Part shown: one piece after another, positions 19,340-29,106 of the stretch | Numbering within the stretch: position 1 is the stretch's first letter | How the letters are laid out: each line of letters begins with the position of its first letter | Origin: Komagataella phaffii GS115 | Lineage: Eukaryota; Ascomycota; Pichiomycetes; Pichiales; Pichiaceae | Direction: 5' to 3' | DNA: 64,000 bases | Assembly: GCF_000027005.1 (NCBI RefSeq) | Contig: NC_012963.1 | Coordinates: forward strand, 1,550,001 to 1,614,000 | Translations under genes and position numbers: made by a program | Notes under the pieces: generated by a model | Seen by the model: only the letters and a program-made list of their open reading frames with translations | Databases searched by the model: none | Told to the model about the DNA's origin: nothing

Positions 19340-21841
19340 ATGCCATTAGCAGGTCTAAATGGAATTTCATCAATACAAGAGCTGCAGTTATTGAAAGCTG
19401 AGATTCTTGGAAATGATAGCGCCAAGCAATATCATCTGAATTCCTCGGTCACTCCACTAATAGACTCTCTTATTGCTACGCTGACCTTCAACGATAATCA
19501 AGAGGTCCTTAAAAATTGTTCCATAATTTTGGAATCATTCGCATATTTCAAGTTCAATACTACTCAGTTGATCAAAGAGAAAGGAAACAAAATCGTTGAT
19601 GCGTTGATTGTAAGTTCCTTGAAGCATCAAGAACTCTGTGAAGTCAACTTTAAAACCATCAAGTCATTACTCGCCCAAGATTTGCCCGAGTGTACTATAA
19701 ATTTGTCTATCAACAAGCAGGGAGAGAATCTGATGGAACTGATTTACGGCATCTTGGACTTGTCTAATAAAAATGTCTCGAAGGAGTTACTCAGTTGCAC
19801 TTGTAAACTGATTCCCTACTTGCAGACACCTTCCTTAACAAGGTTAATTACGCCACTCATGAATCGCCTTTCCGTGGAGTTCACCCCGATTTTTATATTT
19901 CTGCTGAGAGAGAATTCATTGGATAATTTTACCACTTCATGGTATCAAATGGTACCCCCTCATTTCTCAACTCCAGACCTGGTGTCGAGTGAAATAGTCT
20001 CTTATCTTTTCGCTTTATCTTCGATTTTGAAGCATTTGGCGTCAAGGAATGAAAAAGATAGATTCGAAATGCCTAAACCGTTTTATTACGTCCTGACATC
20101 GTTTTTGAGAAATGAAGATTTATGTTTAAAACTGATAACAATCAACATTCTGATCTTATATTTCAAGAATTGGCCTGCTACTGCCGAGCTGAAGACACTT
20201 AACCAGAAAAAGTTGCTACCTAGTTTGATAACCATGATTGACCTCTTTCATAAGACTGATGGCTCCAATAAAGATATTTCTTTACAACTAGATGACCTTT
20301 TTGTTTCTTCCAATTTGAAAATCATACGCAAAATGAGTCCATTATATCTTCTGTCTTTGCTTAGCGAGGAGGATGATATTAACGAATTTTTTGCGGACAA
20401 CAACTTTATAATGAAGCTTGTCAACATTATCTCGAAGAATTACAAACCTGAGAAAGATAGTTCAAATTCTGACTACTTGGACCCGAAGTCGCTATATACT
20501 GTTAGTGATTGCCTGCAAATATTGGCTAACATAACGTCCAACAACGAGGAATACAGAGATGAAATTATCAAGCATGACATTGTTTCAGAATGTGTGGTGG
20601 ATCTTGTCTCTCGTCATATTAATATTTACAAAGAGTTTCACGGAGACGCTGCTCAGTTGGATCATGTCATTACTATATTGAAGCTTTCAAACATAATCAC
20701 GACGTCTGCTCTGTACTTGGTCCGCTCACTGTCACGATCAGCGCCATTGCTACGAACCTACCTAGTAGATTTAAACATTGTAAACTCGTTGACGGATCTG
20801 GTGAAACTGCCTTTGGTTTCAAGAGACAATGAATCTTGTGCGTCCTTATTGGATGACGAAATTACACTCAAGGCGCTAGTTTTGGGAATCATTTCCAATT
20901 GTGTGGTGGAATATAGTTCTTTGAAAAAAAATGTTTTCAATGAAGACTTCCTGAAGGTATTGTCTTATTTTGTTTCGGAAGAGAACGAGTTTGAATTCTT
21001 AAAGAACAATGCCTTATCAATTCTTAGAAATTACCTTTACGGGGATGATATCATTGATAAAAAATTATTTTTGGACAAAGTTCCTTTATCAAGAATTTTT
21101 GAACTTTGTTATTCTTCAAATCTGCAAATTCAAGAAAAAGCATTCAATATTATCCGAAACTTGTCCTGTGGTCCTCTTAACTATTCGAACAAAATCATTC
21201 AATCATTCTGTTCCGACCCGACAGCAAAAGCTCACGATGATAAAGATTTTTTGAATTTTCTATTAAAAAATTTGAAGAGTTTATCATCCACATTAAAGGA
21301 GGATGACATTAGTAAAAGAAAGGAATCAGAAACTTATGAGGTTATTCTTGCTATCACTTATATCCTGGTCCATTTTGCGGCCTCTAATGAAGATAACAGA
21401 TCAATGATTATTTGTAATCAAGAATTGCTCGACTTCATTTATATGTTATTGGAGACTCCTTTAGTACAAGAAATAGAAGGGGTCTCCTCCGAATGGGCCG
21501 CTTTCCATAAAGATCTGATGATATCATGTATTTGGATAGTTACCAACTTAACATGGAAGGACGATACATCTTCAGATCTGGAAGATTCAGATGTTGAAAT
21601 GGATATGGAAACTATTGAAGAAGAAATAAATGTTGGGTACTTGAATGAGCTAACTTCCGATGAACATTTCAAGAAGATGCGAGCACCTAGATCAAGAGCG
21701 TTGAAGCTAATTAAAGATGGATTTTATGATGTTATCAAGAAATTGAGTTTTGAAAGCGACAACACGGACACCAAGGAAAGAGCCAGAGCGGCAATGTTTC
21801 AATTGATACTTTTCGACAAAGATCATAATGTTGATGAGTGA
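19340..21841 (+). CDS. VID28: GID E3 ligase subunit Gid5/Vid28 (ARMC8-like)
   Basis: This is an 833-residue armadillo-repeat protein. Helical repeats run throughout, with ARM-like sequences such as ISNCVVEYSSLKKNVFNEDF, then LSILRNYLYG and IIRNLSCGPLNYSN. Near the C-terminus, DLMISCIWIVTNLTWKD, an acidic insertion (about 750-775) and RSRALKLIKDGFYDVIKKL then TKERARAAMFQL match the ARMC8/Gid5 ending. In yeast Gid5 is the scaffold that docks the Gid4 substrate receptor for glucose-induced degradation of gluconeogenic enzymes, in cytosol and nucleus. Start ATG at 19340. Length is close to the S. cerevisiae protein (about 920). Confidence 0.75.
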   Translation: MPLAGLNGISSIQELQLLKAEILGNDSAKQYHLNSSVTPLIDSLIATLTFNDNQEVLKNCSIILESFAYFKFNTTQLIKEKGNKIVDALIVSSLKHQELCEVNFKTIKSLLAQDLPECTINLSINKQGENLMELIYGILDLSNKNVSKELLSCTCKLIPYLQTPSLTRLITPLMNRLSVEFTPIFIFLLRENSLDNFTTSWYQMVPPHFSTPDLVSSEIVSYLFALSSILKHLASRNEKDRFEMPKPFYYVLTSFLRNEDLCLKLITINILILYFKNWPATAELKTLNQKKLLPSLITMIDLFHKTDGSNKDISLQLDDLFVSSNLKIIRKMSPLYLLSLLSEEDDINEFFADNNFIMKLVNIISKNYKPEKDSSNSDYLDPKSLYTVSDCLQILANITSNNEEYRDEIIKHDIVSECVVDLVSRHINIYKEFHGDAAQLDHVITILKLSNIITTSALYLVRSLSRSAPLLRTYLVDLNIVNSLTDLVKLPLVSRDNESCASLLDDEITLKALVLGIISNCVVEYSSLKKNVFNEDFLKVLSYFVSEENEFEFLKNNALSILRNYLYGDDIIDKKLFLDKVPLSRIFELCYSSNLQIQEKAFNIIRNLSCGPLNYSNKIIQSFCSDPTAKAHDDKDFLNFLLKNLKSLSSTLKEDDISKRKESETYEVILAITYILVHFAASNEDNRSMIICNQELLDFIYMLLETPLVQEIEGVSSEWAAFHKDLMISCIWIVTNLTWKDDTSSDLEDSDVEMDMETIEEEINVGYLNELTSDEHFKKMRAPRSRALKLIKDGFYDVIKKLSFESDNTDTKERARAAMFQLILFDKDHNVDE

Positions 21842-21909
21842 TATTAAGTATGAATTAATTAGAAATAATATATGCTGAAAAGGATTAATGAATGATTGTT
21901 CTTAATGCA

Positions 21910-23784
21910 TCACATCTCACTGTAGTTCTCTTTACACATTTTGGCCCTCAAACGAGCACCATAAATGTAGAAAACGAATGGGATGAGAATCATTGCTAAT
22001 GAAATGAATGCCAACAACCAACTGGCCCACTGTAGCCCTAGTTTATGGTACATCTGTGTAGTAAATAGTGGGAAAGCAGCACCTCCAGCACTCCTCAGGA
22101 AAACCTTTGTTGCCAGAGCACTAGCTGCATACTTGGCGTAGGTGTCGATGATGTAATTATTCAAAGAGTAGTAAATTAGTACCATTCCATAACCGAAGGC
22201 GATACCGGAAGATGCTGGACCGACCCAAATGATATGCTTGTAGGACGTTGCTCCCAAAATAAATAGGGCAATTGCAGGGAAAGGAGACCCAATCATGGCT
22301 CCTACCAATCTGTCTTCAGGAGTTGGTTTTCTTCGTTGACACATTTTCACGTACATGGATTCCAAAATTGGAGTTGTAACTAAGGCCAAAAAGGCTCCTA
22401 TCAATATTGGAATCAACATCAGGCCGATGAAATCATCTTCATAGCCATAAAGCTCATTAAATATAACTGGGTATGCAAAGAAAAATGCATAAAGCAATGA
22501 GTAAATAAGACAAACGTAAACACACATCATGTCCAAAACAGGCTCAGTGAAAACAAACATAAGAGGCCTATAAAGGCAGGTAACTACTAATTCCTTGAAA
22601 GTTAGTGGATTAGCTTCTTGCTCTGTCATGATGTTAGGATTGTTCAACTCCATTCTTAATTTCTTTGCTCGGTTCTTTAAAATTACTGGTTGATAGGTTT
22701 CTGGAATGCAGGCAACTAGTAACCACATAAATCCTGCAAATCCCATATTTACCCAAAAGATAAGATCCATTCTGTTGGTTTTAACACCGATCCAACCACA
22801 TACTAAAGGTCCAATAACTGGTCCACCATAAGGAGCTGCTGCAAAATAGGCGATTGCTTTACCTCTTGTTTCAGAAGGATGCATGTCAGCTATAGAACCA
22901 CCAACCAGACAAAGTGCGCTGGAACTAAAAACACCACACAAAAATCGACAAACTAAGAGACCACCGATATTAGGGGATAGAGCGCAAGGAATGTTAAAAA
23001 TTGTGTAGAGACCCAAGGATATAAAATAAACCCATCTCCTTCCAATCTGCTCAGATAAAGGAGACCACAACAATGGACCCAAGGAGAAACCCAAGACCAT
23101 CAATGAAACTGTCAAAATGGCAACTTCCAATGAAACATTATAATTATCTTCCACAGTGAATAATGCTCCAGAGATACACGAGGATCCAAAAGCAACGGCG
23201 ACGACTAATATAGATAAGATAATAGTGTATGCCCATTTAGTGAACGTGGGCCAGTTGTATGGGTTCTCTGGATCGTTGATCAAAAACGTGACAAACTCTA
23301 TTTCTGGGCTGTACTCTTTCGACTTAAACGTTTCAACATCCGACGAATCTTTGAGAATGGGAGCCTCCCCGTTGGGTTGGGGAAACGCTCTAGATTTTTC
23401 TTTTCTAAGTTTTTCCAATGCAGTTGGGTTCCTACCCAGATCTTGCAATGTTGCCACAGGGACTAAACCAGTTTCTGTTTCCAAATAATATTCTTCGGGG
23501 AATATAGGATTTTCTACAGCAATAGGCCTGTTTGGGTCTAATGTGGGAAGTTCATCCGAGACTCCCAAATCTTTCAATGACTTTTTGGTTTCTGTCCTCA
23601 CCATTTTTAGTGACTGGTCAGGTGTAGAAGCGTAGTGAGATAATTCTGACATACGATCTTCATTGTCGCTTGGGACATAAGCTTGTGGGTTTTGAGTTTT
23701 TGGATCTCTGTTACCGGATTCTATATCCAGAGAGTCTGAAGAACCAATCGAGTCTCCATCGAATTCTTTGTTTGAACTTGACAT
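21910..23784 (-). CDS. MFS exporter, DHA1 family (TPO/FLU1-like)
   Basis: This is a 624-residue transporter. A 185-residue hydrophilic N-tail precedes 12 hydrophobic segments. The pre-helix box NPYNWP (174-179) is common to fungal DHA1 polyamine/azole exporters. Motif A reads SEQIGRRWVYF (244-254). The GPVIGPLVCGW stretch matches the helix-5 antiporter motif C region. The N-tail is acidic, Ser-rich and probably phosphorylated. The substrate cannot be named. It is convergent with VID28, with 68 bp between stops. Its upstream DNA is an 812-bp gene-free region. Confidence 0.82.
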   Translation of the reverse strand: MSSSNKEFDGDSIGSSDSLDIESGNRDPKTQNPQAYVPSDNEDRMSELSHYASTPDQSLKMVRTETKKSLKDLGVSDELPTLDPNRPIAVENPIFPEEYYLETETGLVPVATLQDLGRNPTALEKLRKEKSRAFPQPNGEAPILKDSSDVETFKSKEYSPEIEFVTFLINDPENPYNWPTFTKWAYTIILSILVVAVAFGSSCISGALFTVEDNYNVSLEVAILTVSLMVLGFSLGPLLWSPLSEQIGRRWVYFISLGLYTIFNIPCALSPNIGGLLVCRFLCGVFSSSALCLVGGSIADMHPSETRGKAIAYFAAAPYGGPVIGPLVCGWIGVKTNRMDLIFWVNMGFAGFMWLLVACIPETYQPVILKNRAKKLRMELNNPNIMTEQEANPLTFKELVVTCLYRPLMFVFTEPVLDMMCVYVCLIYSLLYAFFFAYPVIFNELYGYEDDFIGLMLIPILIGAFLALVTTPILESMYVKMCQRRKPTPEDRLVGAMIGSPFPAIALFILGATSYKHIIWVGPASSGIAFGYGMVLIYYSLNNYIIDTYAKYAASALATKVFLRSAGGAAFPLFTTQMYHKLGLQWASWLLAFISLAMILIPFVFYIYGARLRAKMCKENYSEM

Positions 23785-24596
23785 GAGGTATTATGTATGT
23801 CTGATACTTTGAAGTGTGTTCAGAAAATGTGGGACGGAGCAAGCTGTATTTATAGAATAGGTAGAATGCAAGACTTCATGTGACTTGCATGAGGGGGTGC
23901 ATTTGTTTTGTGCGGCGCGGGAATTGTTGTTTTTCTCTTAGCGTGCATTGGTTGGCCGCATTACCGGTTGAGTGAAAAGCACTCAGTGAGTAGGTTCTTT
24001 TATCAAAAAGATGCTAGTTAGACTTAGCTCAGGTACGTTGCTAGCCAAAGACAGTGCTTGACTAGTATAACCTTGAAGCATTCTCCCCATAATAATGGTC
24101 TATCTTGTAGTCACTTCTTGTTATGACATGCTCTAAAAAAGCGCATGGCACGGCGCACCAGGGCTGCAGGTGGAATTTTGAGGGAAAAGGATGCTTCGCT
24201 AACTAACTCACACCACAGAGGGATTTTATATTTCCGACGGTTAACTTTGAAAATTCTCGTCATCTTGATACTTCCTCTTCAGAATTACAGTTTGAAGTCC
24301 AAGATGCTTGAAAGCCATCAAAGTGGTCGCAATTTTCACTTCTGTTGTTAACCTCTGTGTTGTACGCTCATTGGCTTTCGTATCATAATTCTTCCGCGTG
24401 ATATTAAACCGGTCGAAAAAAAAGAAAACATTGCTTACCTAAGAAGAAATCGTTGTATTTACGTATGCATTTTAGTTAAGATTTCGTTTATAAAGATCCA
24501 GAATCAGCCACGTAATACTCGCAACAAGCGGGAGGTTGTAATATAAGCGCAGTTTCATTTCCGATATGCAGGGCAGAAAAAAGTTCGGATTTCGTC
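23785..24596. other. Intergenic upstream of the MFS exporter
   Basis: This 812-bp stretch includes a 68-codon open frame at 24145-24351 (+) with a basic, unremarkable product that I do not accept as a gene. The MFS gene's promoter must lie here. No RNA gene or repeat is seen. Confidence 0.45.
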
Positions 24597-25250
24597 TTAA
24601 AGGTCTCCGAGAACAGCTTTCACACCATCCAATTCTTTATGGTATCCTTGAATTTTTCTGACACACTCTCTCCTTCTGTCCCTGAGTGTTACATCCCCTA
24701 GAGTATCTACCCCATCTAGGTCCATGAGTTCCTTTAAGAGTATCTCATTAAAATAGCGTCTCTTATATTCCAGTTGTTCTAACTCTTGGCCTGCAACATT
24801 CTTGGGCGGCTTATGTTTTTTCTTCCCTCTCTTAGCTGGCTTATCTACTTCATTGTAACTTGCCGAGTTTTTTAGCAGCTTTATTTCGTCAAGGAAATCC
24901 TGAAGGCGAGGTAATATCTCAGACGAAACTTTGGCCATGATATCACTGAGCTGTTTTTCACTAAACTCGTAAGGGGTCAACTTGATTTCAGGTTTGCTCT
25001 TGCTTCCAGTTCTCTTCTTTTTCTTATCATGCTTCTTTTTATCAGTAATAGACTTATTCAGTGAGTAGGCTACAAATGTCAAACCAACAATTCCCAGAGA
25101 AACACAGCCTGCCATTCTCAGTTTTTCTTCTTCGGTAATTTGGTCCCACCAAACGCATAAATCTTTTACCAGATTGTGTATCTGGCCCTGTGTGGACTTT
25201 ATCATATCCATTCTAACGTTGTCATAAATGAATGGGGATAAATCAAGCAT
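24597..25250 (-). CDS. SNL1: BAG-domain ER membrane co-chaperone, Snl1-like
   Basis: This is a 217-residue protein. A single membrane segment (about 46-64, MAGCVSLGIVGLTFVAYSL) is followed by a Lys-rich linker (KKKHDKKKKR). The C-terminal half is a three-helix BAG domain ending in LKELMDLDGVDTLGD, then RDRRRECVRKIQGYHKELD. Snl1 is anchored in the ER/nuclear envelope, binds Hsp70 ATPase domains as nucleotide-exchange factor and touches ribosomes. The product is longer than S. cerevisiae Snl1 (159). Met14 or Met16 could be alternative starts. It is divergent from MTR3 with 108 bp between ATGs. Confidence 0.78.
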   Translation of the reverse strand: MLDLSPFIYDNVRMDMIKSTQGQIHNLVKDLCVWWDQITEEEKLRMAGCVSLGIVGLTFVAYSLNKSITDKKKHDKKKKRTGSKSKPEIKLTPYEFSEKQLSDIMAKVSSEILPRLQDFLDEIKLLKNSASYNEVDKPAKRGKKKHKPPKNVAGQELEQLEYKRRYFNEILLKELMDLDGVDTLGDVTLRDRRRECVRKIQGYHKELDGVKAVLGDL

Positions 25251-25358
25251 CCATCTTTTGAATGCCCAGCAAAGAGTTGGTCTAAGAAATTGCGCGAATA
25301 GAAAAATTTGAAGTAGAAGAAAGTCACTCTAGCTAGAAACTACCCTTTTCCCTATAAA

Positions 25359-26141
25359 ATGACCGATAGACGAAGAATATTGGGGCCATTGGACGCTTCT
25401 CCGCTAACCTTTGAGTCTGAATCAGTTATTTCGGCTCTTGAAGGGGAGGCGAGCTCCAAGTTTCAACTGAAAAAGTTGCATGTATCTCAGCCATCATCTG
25501 GCGATGATAAGATTTTTGTTGACATGGGATTAGTAACAAATTGTGAAGGATCCTGCTATATGGAAATAGATAATACTCTTATACAGGTATCTGTTTATGG
25601 GCCTAGGCCGATTCGTGGGTCTTTCATTGATACTGCAACTCTTTCTGTCGAATGTAGGTTTCTTCCTTTCCTAACGGAGTCTAAAGAATTTGCCAACGGT
25701 AATGGAAGGAATAGTCTCACAGAAATAGAGCAAAGACTATCTTCTTTTGTGTACAGCTGCTTTGTGAACACAATCATTCTTTCCAAGTACCCAAAATCGT
25801 CGATAGACATTTTCATTAAGGTTATTTCAGTGGATTCCTATGACACAAATTTCATCAAGCTAACTAACTACCTCGTTAATTGTGCTTCCTTATCGATAGT
25901 AGACGCCCAAATCGAAGTGAAAGATATAATAACAGCAGGATACATTCCAACTTCCATAGTGACCAGTTTTACTAATCTTCATTTGCCTAACGACAAGATT
26001 GTAGGTTTATACATCTCCGACGATACAGATGCCGAAATCGACGACGAAAAAGTTTTGTCTAGCATGATAATGGAATGCAACAAGAAAGCAAGAGACCTGC
26101 GATCCAGCCTAAACAAGTATCTAATTCAATTGGTCAAGTAA
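25359..26141 (+). CDS. MTR3: Exosome ring subunit Mtr3 (RNase PH fold)
   Basis: This is a 260-residue RNase PH-like protein. The N-terminus DRRRILGP and the block VSVYGPRPIRGSF (about 78-90) are typical of Mtr3. SKYPKSSIDIFIKV (about 141-154) corresponds to the conserved central strand. No phosphorolytic active-site Arg/Asp set is evident, as expected for the inert eukaryotic ring. Mtr3 is one of six PH subunits of the RNA exosome core. RRP6, the nuclear exosome nuclease, lies 33 kb away in the same window. The gene is convergent with CHO2, with 17 bp between stops. Confidence 0.88.
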   Translation: MTDRRRILGPLDASPLTFESESVISALEGEASSKFQLKKLHVSQPSSGDDKIFVDMGLVTNCEGSCYMEIDNTLIQVSVYGPRPIRGSFIDTATLSVECRFLPFLTESKEFANGNGRNSLTEIEQRLSSFVYSCFVNTIILSKYPKSSIDIFIKVISVDSYDTNFIKLTNYLVNCASLSIVDAQIEVKDIITAGYIPTSIVTSFTNLHLPNDKIVGLYISDDTDAEIDDEKVLSSMIMECNKKARDLRSSLNKYLIQLVK

Positions 26142-26158
26142 TGGCCTTCTATGTACAT

Positions 26159-28831
26159 CTATAACATCAATTCATCTAACATTTTTCTCAACTTGGAGAT
26201 CTTGAAACTCAGATCCTTCAAACATTTCTCATCAACAATAGCTTTCTTAGTTAAGTGGACCCCACAGCTTTGACTCAAAGTGGAGCAAAGCTTTTCTACT
26301 TGTCTAGCATTCTCCTTTATGTGCATTTGCAGAAACCAATTAGACTCATCTTCTATTGATTCGACGGCAGGAAACAATTTGCTAACAAATCCTTGGTAAA
26401 GCTTATTAGCAAAATCTTCCAATCGTTCGTCTCCTATGTCGTCACTGGTGGGTACATCAATTTTTTTCACAACAATGTCAAAAGGTTTCGATATCGCTAA
26501 GACTTCATGTTTTTCATTAGCATGAAGTCTCAACTCATAAGTTCCCGGAACCCAGGGAAGTAGTTCTGCGGAAAACTGAACAACTCCTCTATTTAGTTCG
26601 TCCTCCAAAATGCAGTCTTCTTCATTCCTAATCTTGTCAGATAAGTTAATATACTTTTCCCTGTGAATAGGAATCCAATACCCCTTTGATGAAACGAGAG
26701 TTTTTGTCCGAGTCTCAGAGGTTTGAAAGATATTGTATAAGCCAATCCACGCCTTGTCCTTACCTTTGTGATCTTCCATATTCCACTCAACTTTAATTGG
26801 ATCACCTAAGTTGTAGAAATCGGTATCATCTTTTCTCAGTAAGTTCAGAAGCTGGAGTTGACCCTGGTCATTCAATTCCTGCAGGTTGATCGTAAGAGTA
26901 TCATCAGTGCTTCCTCTGATAAGTTCAATGACCTGTTGGAAACTGTTTCTACGTTTCTTCAACGATAACTCTTTTGGCTTCTGATTGTGTTTATTCCTGA
27001 TGAACTCGTCGATGACTTTGGAAGAGTCTTGAATAACCTTATCAATAGATCCACTTAGCTTAACTATAGTTCCCTGAACATGGTTTGGAAGAAACAAGCT
27101 ATTGATACTTTTCTCAATTCCTGAAGTGTGTTTCAAAACATTTTGTTCGCCATAGAGTTTAACCATATGAGGCTTCTCTATAAAGTTCAATACTATCAAG
27201 TTGTTCATAGTAAACAACAGTGCAATGACTAGAAAAATTTTGTTACTGTTGTTAAACAGTAAGTACAATGCCCACACTGTAAGGTTAGAAGTGACTCTCT
27301 CTGGATTGTTTAGAAAGTGGTAGATACCGCTTCTTGAAAGAGTTGTGACTTCGCTTTTGTGAGAAGACAACACACCAATGAAAAAGTCACCATAGTACCA
27401 ACCAAACAAGCCAATAGAATCAATCATTTGATGCACAGTTAAAAACTGACCTAAAATCATCAGTGCCGCCAGGATAAATCGGAGAGGTAACCATTCTGTC
27501 TGCCAAAACTTTTCATTGTACATAACTTCTCTTACGGAGATAGTGAACAACATAGAGTAGTTAAGCACAAGCGTGTTGTTCTGTAACAGGGTCCAATTCT
27601 GAAAACTCAGCCTCTCAAGTAGTTCTTTGTTATCTAGAATGGAAATATTGATAGTTCCATAATTCTTGATGAAACTCAAAGTCCAACTTTTGAACCTGCT
27701 CTGTAAATATAAAACACTGTTCAGTACAAACGACGTGCCTATCTTAACGACAATTGCCAAGATTATGATAGAATTATTGTAAGAAGCTGGCAAAAATATA
27801 GGCACAATACTGGCATAAAGGGCTAATACGACAGTGAATATATCATTTGTTCTCAGCCAATTGAAGTTTTTCGTTAGCATCACTAAGGGTTTTCCTCCAG
27901 TACCAATAAACACGCTATCATCCCTCTTATTGACGGAAATAGTGTTTTCTGACAAGTTGTCGTCTCCATAAATCTTCTCAATATGAGGCGTCTCAACGTA
28001 GTTCAGGAACAAAAACTGTAATAGATGCCCAAAGATAGACATAATCAGTACTGTGTAAGATTTAGTCATCAAGGCGCACCCGTAATAACCAGCATATCCA
28101 ATTGAGTACATTGGATGTGGAGCCAAGTCAAAAACACCATCAAAAATCAACTCTTCATTATTGTGTAATCTAAAGAAAAAATCACCCCAATACCAAGCAT
28201 AATCCTTTACAATGAGGTGGGCATTCAATTTAACAATAATGTTGAAGATGAAGAAACTGATACCAAGCACCCATCGTAAAAAGATGAGAGATAAAGACTG
28301 GTTAAAAGCACCATCACTGCAGGCAAAGACGAGGCACATATAGGTAGTGAAGTCATTCATCAAAATAAGGTTGACCAAAGACCTAAACACAATCCAGGTC
28401 TTGAATTCATCCGGAACGCTGTTTAACTGTTGAGCGTTCAGTTTGCTAGAAAGCTCTAACTCAACAAACTTTTTAGCCCAGCCTCCATTGATCTGAATTT
28501 GTTTCAACCAATGGAACATGGAGTGGCTTTTGGACTGCTTATAAAGCAAGATGCCAATTCCTAGATTATATCCCAACCTCCAGAACGAATACAGGACGAT
28601 GAAAACCGGAATACGCCATGTCACTGGAGAGTAATAATAGACAATCCCATTTATGAACAAGGAGAGAACAATTAGGTAGTCGCTCACCGACTTCTTAACG
28701 GTTGGATCAAACAAAGATCTTACCATGTCATGCGTCTCTGGGACATTGAAGATGTCACCCCTAAAAGTCTTTCCCAACGAGTATTTCTTCTCATCTTTAG
28801 AATTGTATGAAAACTTGCTTTCTTTTACCAT
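26159..28831 (-). CDS. CHO2: Phosphatidylethanolamine N-methyltransferase (first methylation)
   Basis: This 890-residue ER membrane enzyme converts phosphatidylethanolamine to the monomethyl form using S-adenosylmethionine. It has many hydrophobic segments in the first 590 residues. Two related PEMT cores are visible: DLAPHPMYSIGYAGYYGCAL (about 233-252), then NYVETPHIEKIYG, and later GIYHFLNNPERV, then NFIEKPHMVKLYG. The paired E-x-PH elements are the SAM-binding signature. The C-terminal 300 residues are soluble. Length agrees with fungal Cho2 (about 870-1000). In yeasts CHO2 is repressed by inositol and choline; I did not identify the control element here. Confidence 0.95.
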   Translation of the reverse strand: MVKESKFSYNSKDEKKYSLGKTFRGDIFNVPETHDMVRSLFDPTVKKSVSDYLIVLSLFINGIVYYYSPVTWRIPVFIVLYSFWRLGYNLGIGILLYKQSKSHSMFHWLKQIQINGGWAKKFVELELSSKLNAQQLNSVPDEFKTWIVFRSLVNLILMNDFTTYMCLVFACSDGAFNQSLSLIFLRWVLGISFFIFNIIVKLNAHLIVKDYAWYWGDFFFRLHNNEELIFDGVFDLAPHPMYSIGYAGYYGCALMTKSYTVLIMSIFGHLLQFLFLNYVETPHIEKIYGDDNLSENTISVNKRDDSVFIGTGGKPLVMLTKNFNWLRTNDIFTVVLALYASIVPIFLPASYNNSIIILAIVVKIGTSFVLNSVLYLQSRFKSWTLSFIKNYGTINISILDNKELLERLSFQNWTLLQNNTLVLNYSMLFTISVREVMYNEKFWQTEWLPLRFILAALMILGQFLTVHQMIDSIGLFGWYYGDFFIGVLSSHKSEVTTLSRSGIYHFLNNPERVTSNLTVWALYLLFNNSNKIFLVIALLFTMNNLIVLNFIEKPHMVKLYGEQNVLKHTSGIEKSINSLFLPNHVQGTIVKLSGSIDKVIQDSSKVIDEFIRNKHNQKPKELSLKKRRNSFQQVIELIRGSTDDTLTINLQELNDQGQLQLLNLLRKDDTDFYNLGDPIKVEWNMEDHKGKDKAWIGLYNIFQTSETRTKTLVSSKGYWIPIHREKYINLSDKIRNEEDCILEDELNRGVVQFSAELLPWVPGTYELRLHANEKHEVLAISKPFDIVVKKIDVPTSDDIGDERLEDFANKLYQGFVSKLFPAVESIEDESNWFLQMHIKENARQVEKLCSTLSQSCGVHLTKKAIVDEKCLKDLSFKISKLRKMLDELML

Positions 28832-29106
28832 AGTCTTGAAGAGAAGTAGGAGTAGGAACAGGGTAAAAGGGAAAGATCTTAGCTAGAAATCTTGAAATTT
28901 GCCTCTAATTAATCGATAAGCGAGAGAAGAATCAGGTAGACTCGAAATTGAATCTGTTGGGGTAATTTTCACATGGGTATTTCCGCTAGCAGAAGAGATT
29001 CTAGTTAGTTGAAACTTGTCTCTTCGCGGGTAAGGTATCTCCGACAACCAACACTAGTTATGGCTGAATAGTATTATGTCTCTAAATTTATTTCACTAGT
29101 CTATTC

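Noticed and set aside
24145..24351. 68-codon plus-strand ORF upstream of the MFS exporter
   Set aside because: No family, no promoter signal and random-looking composition.
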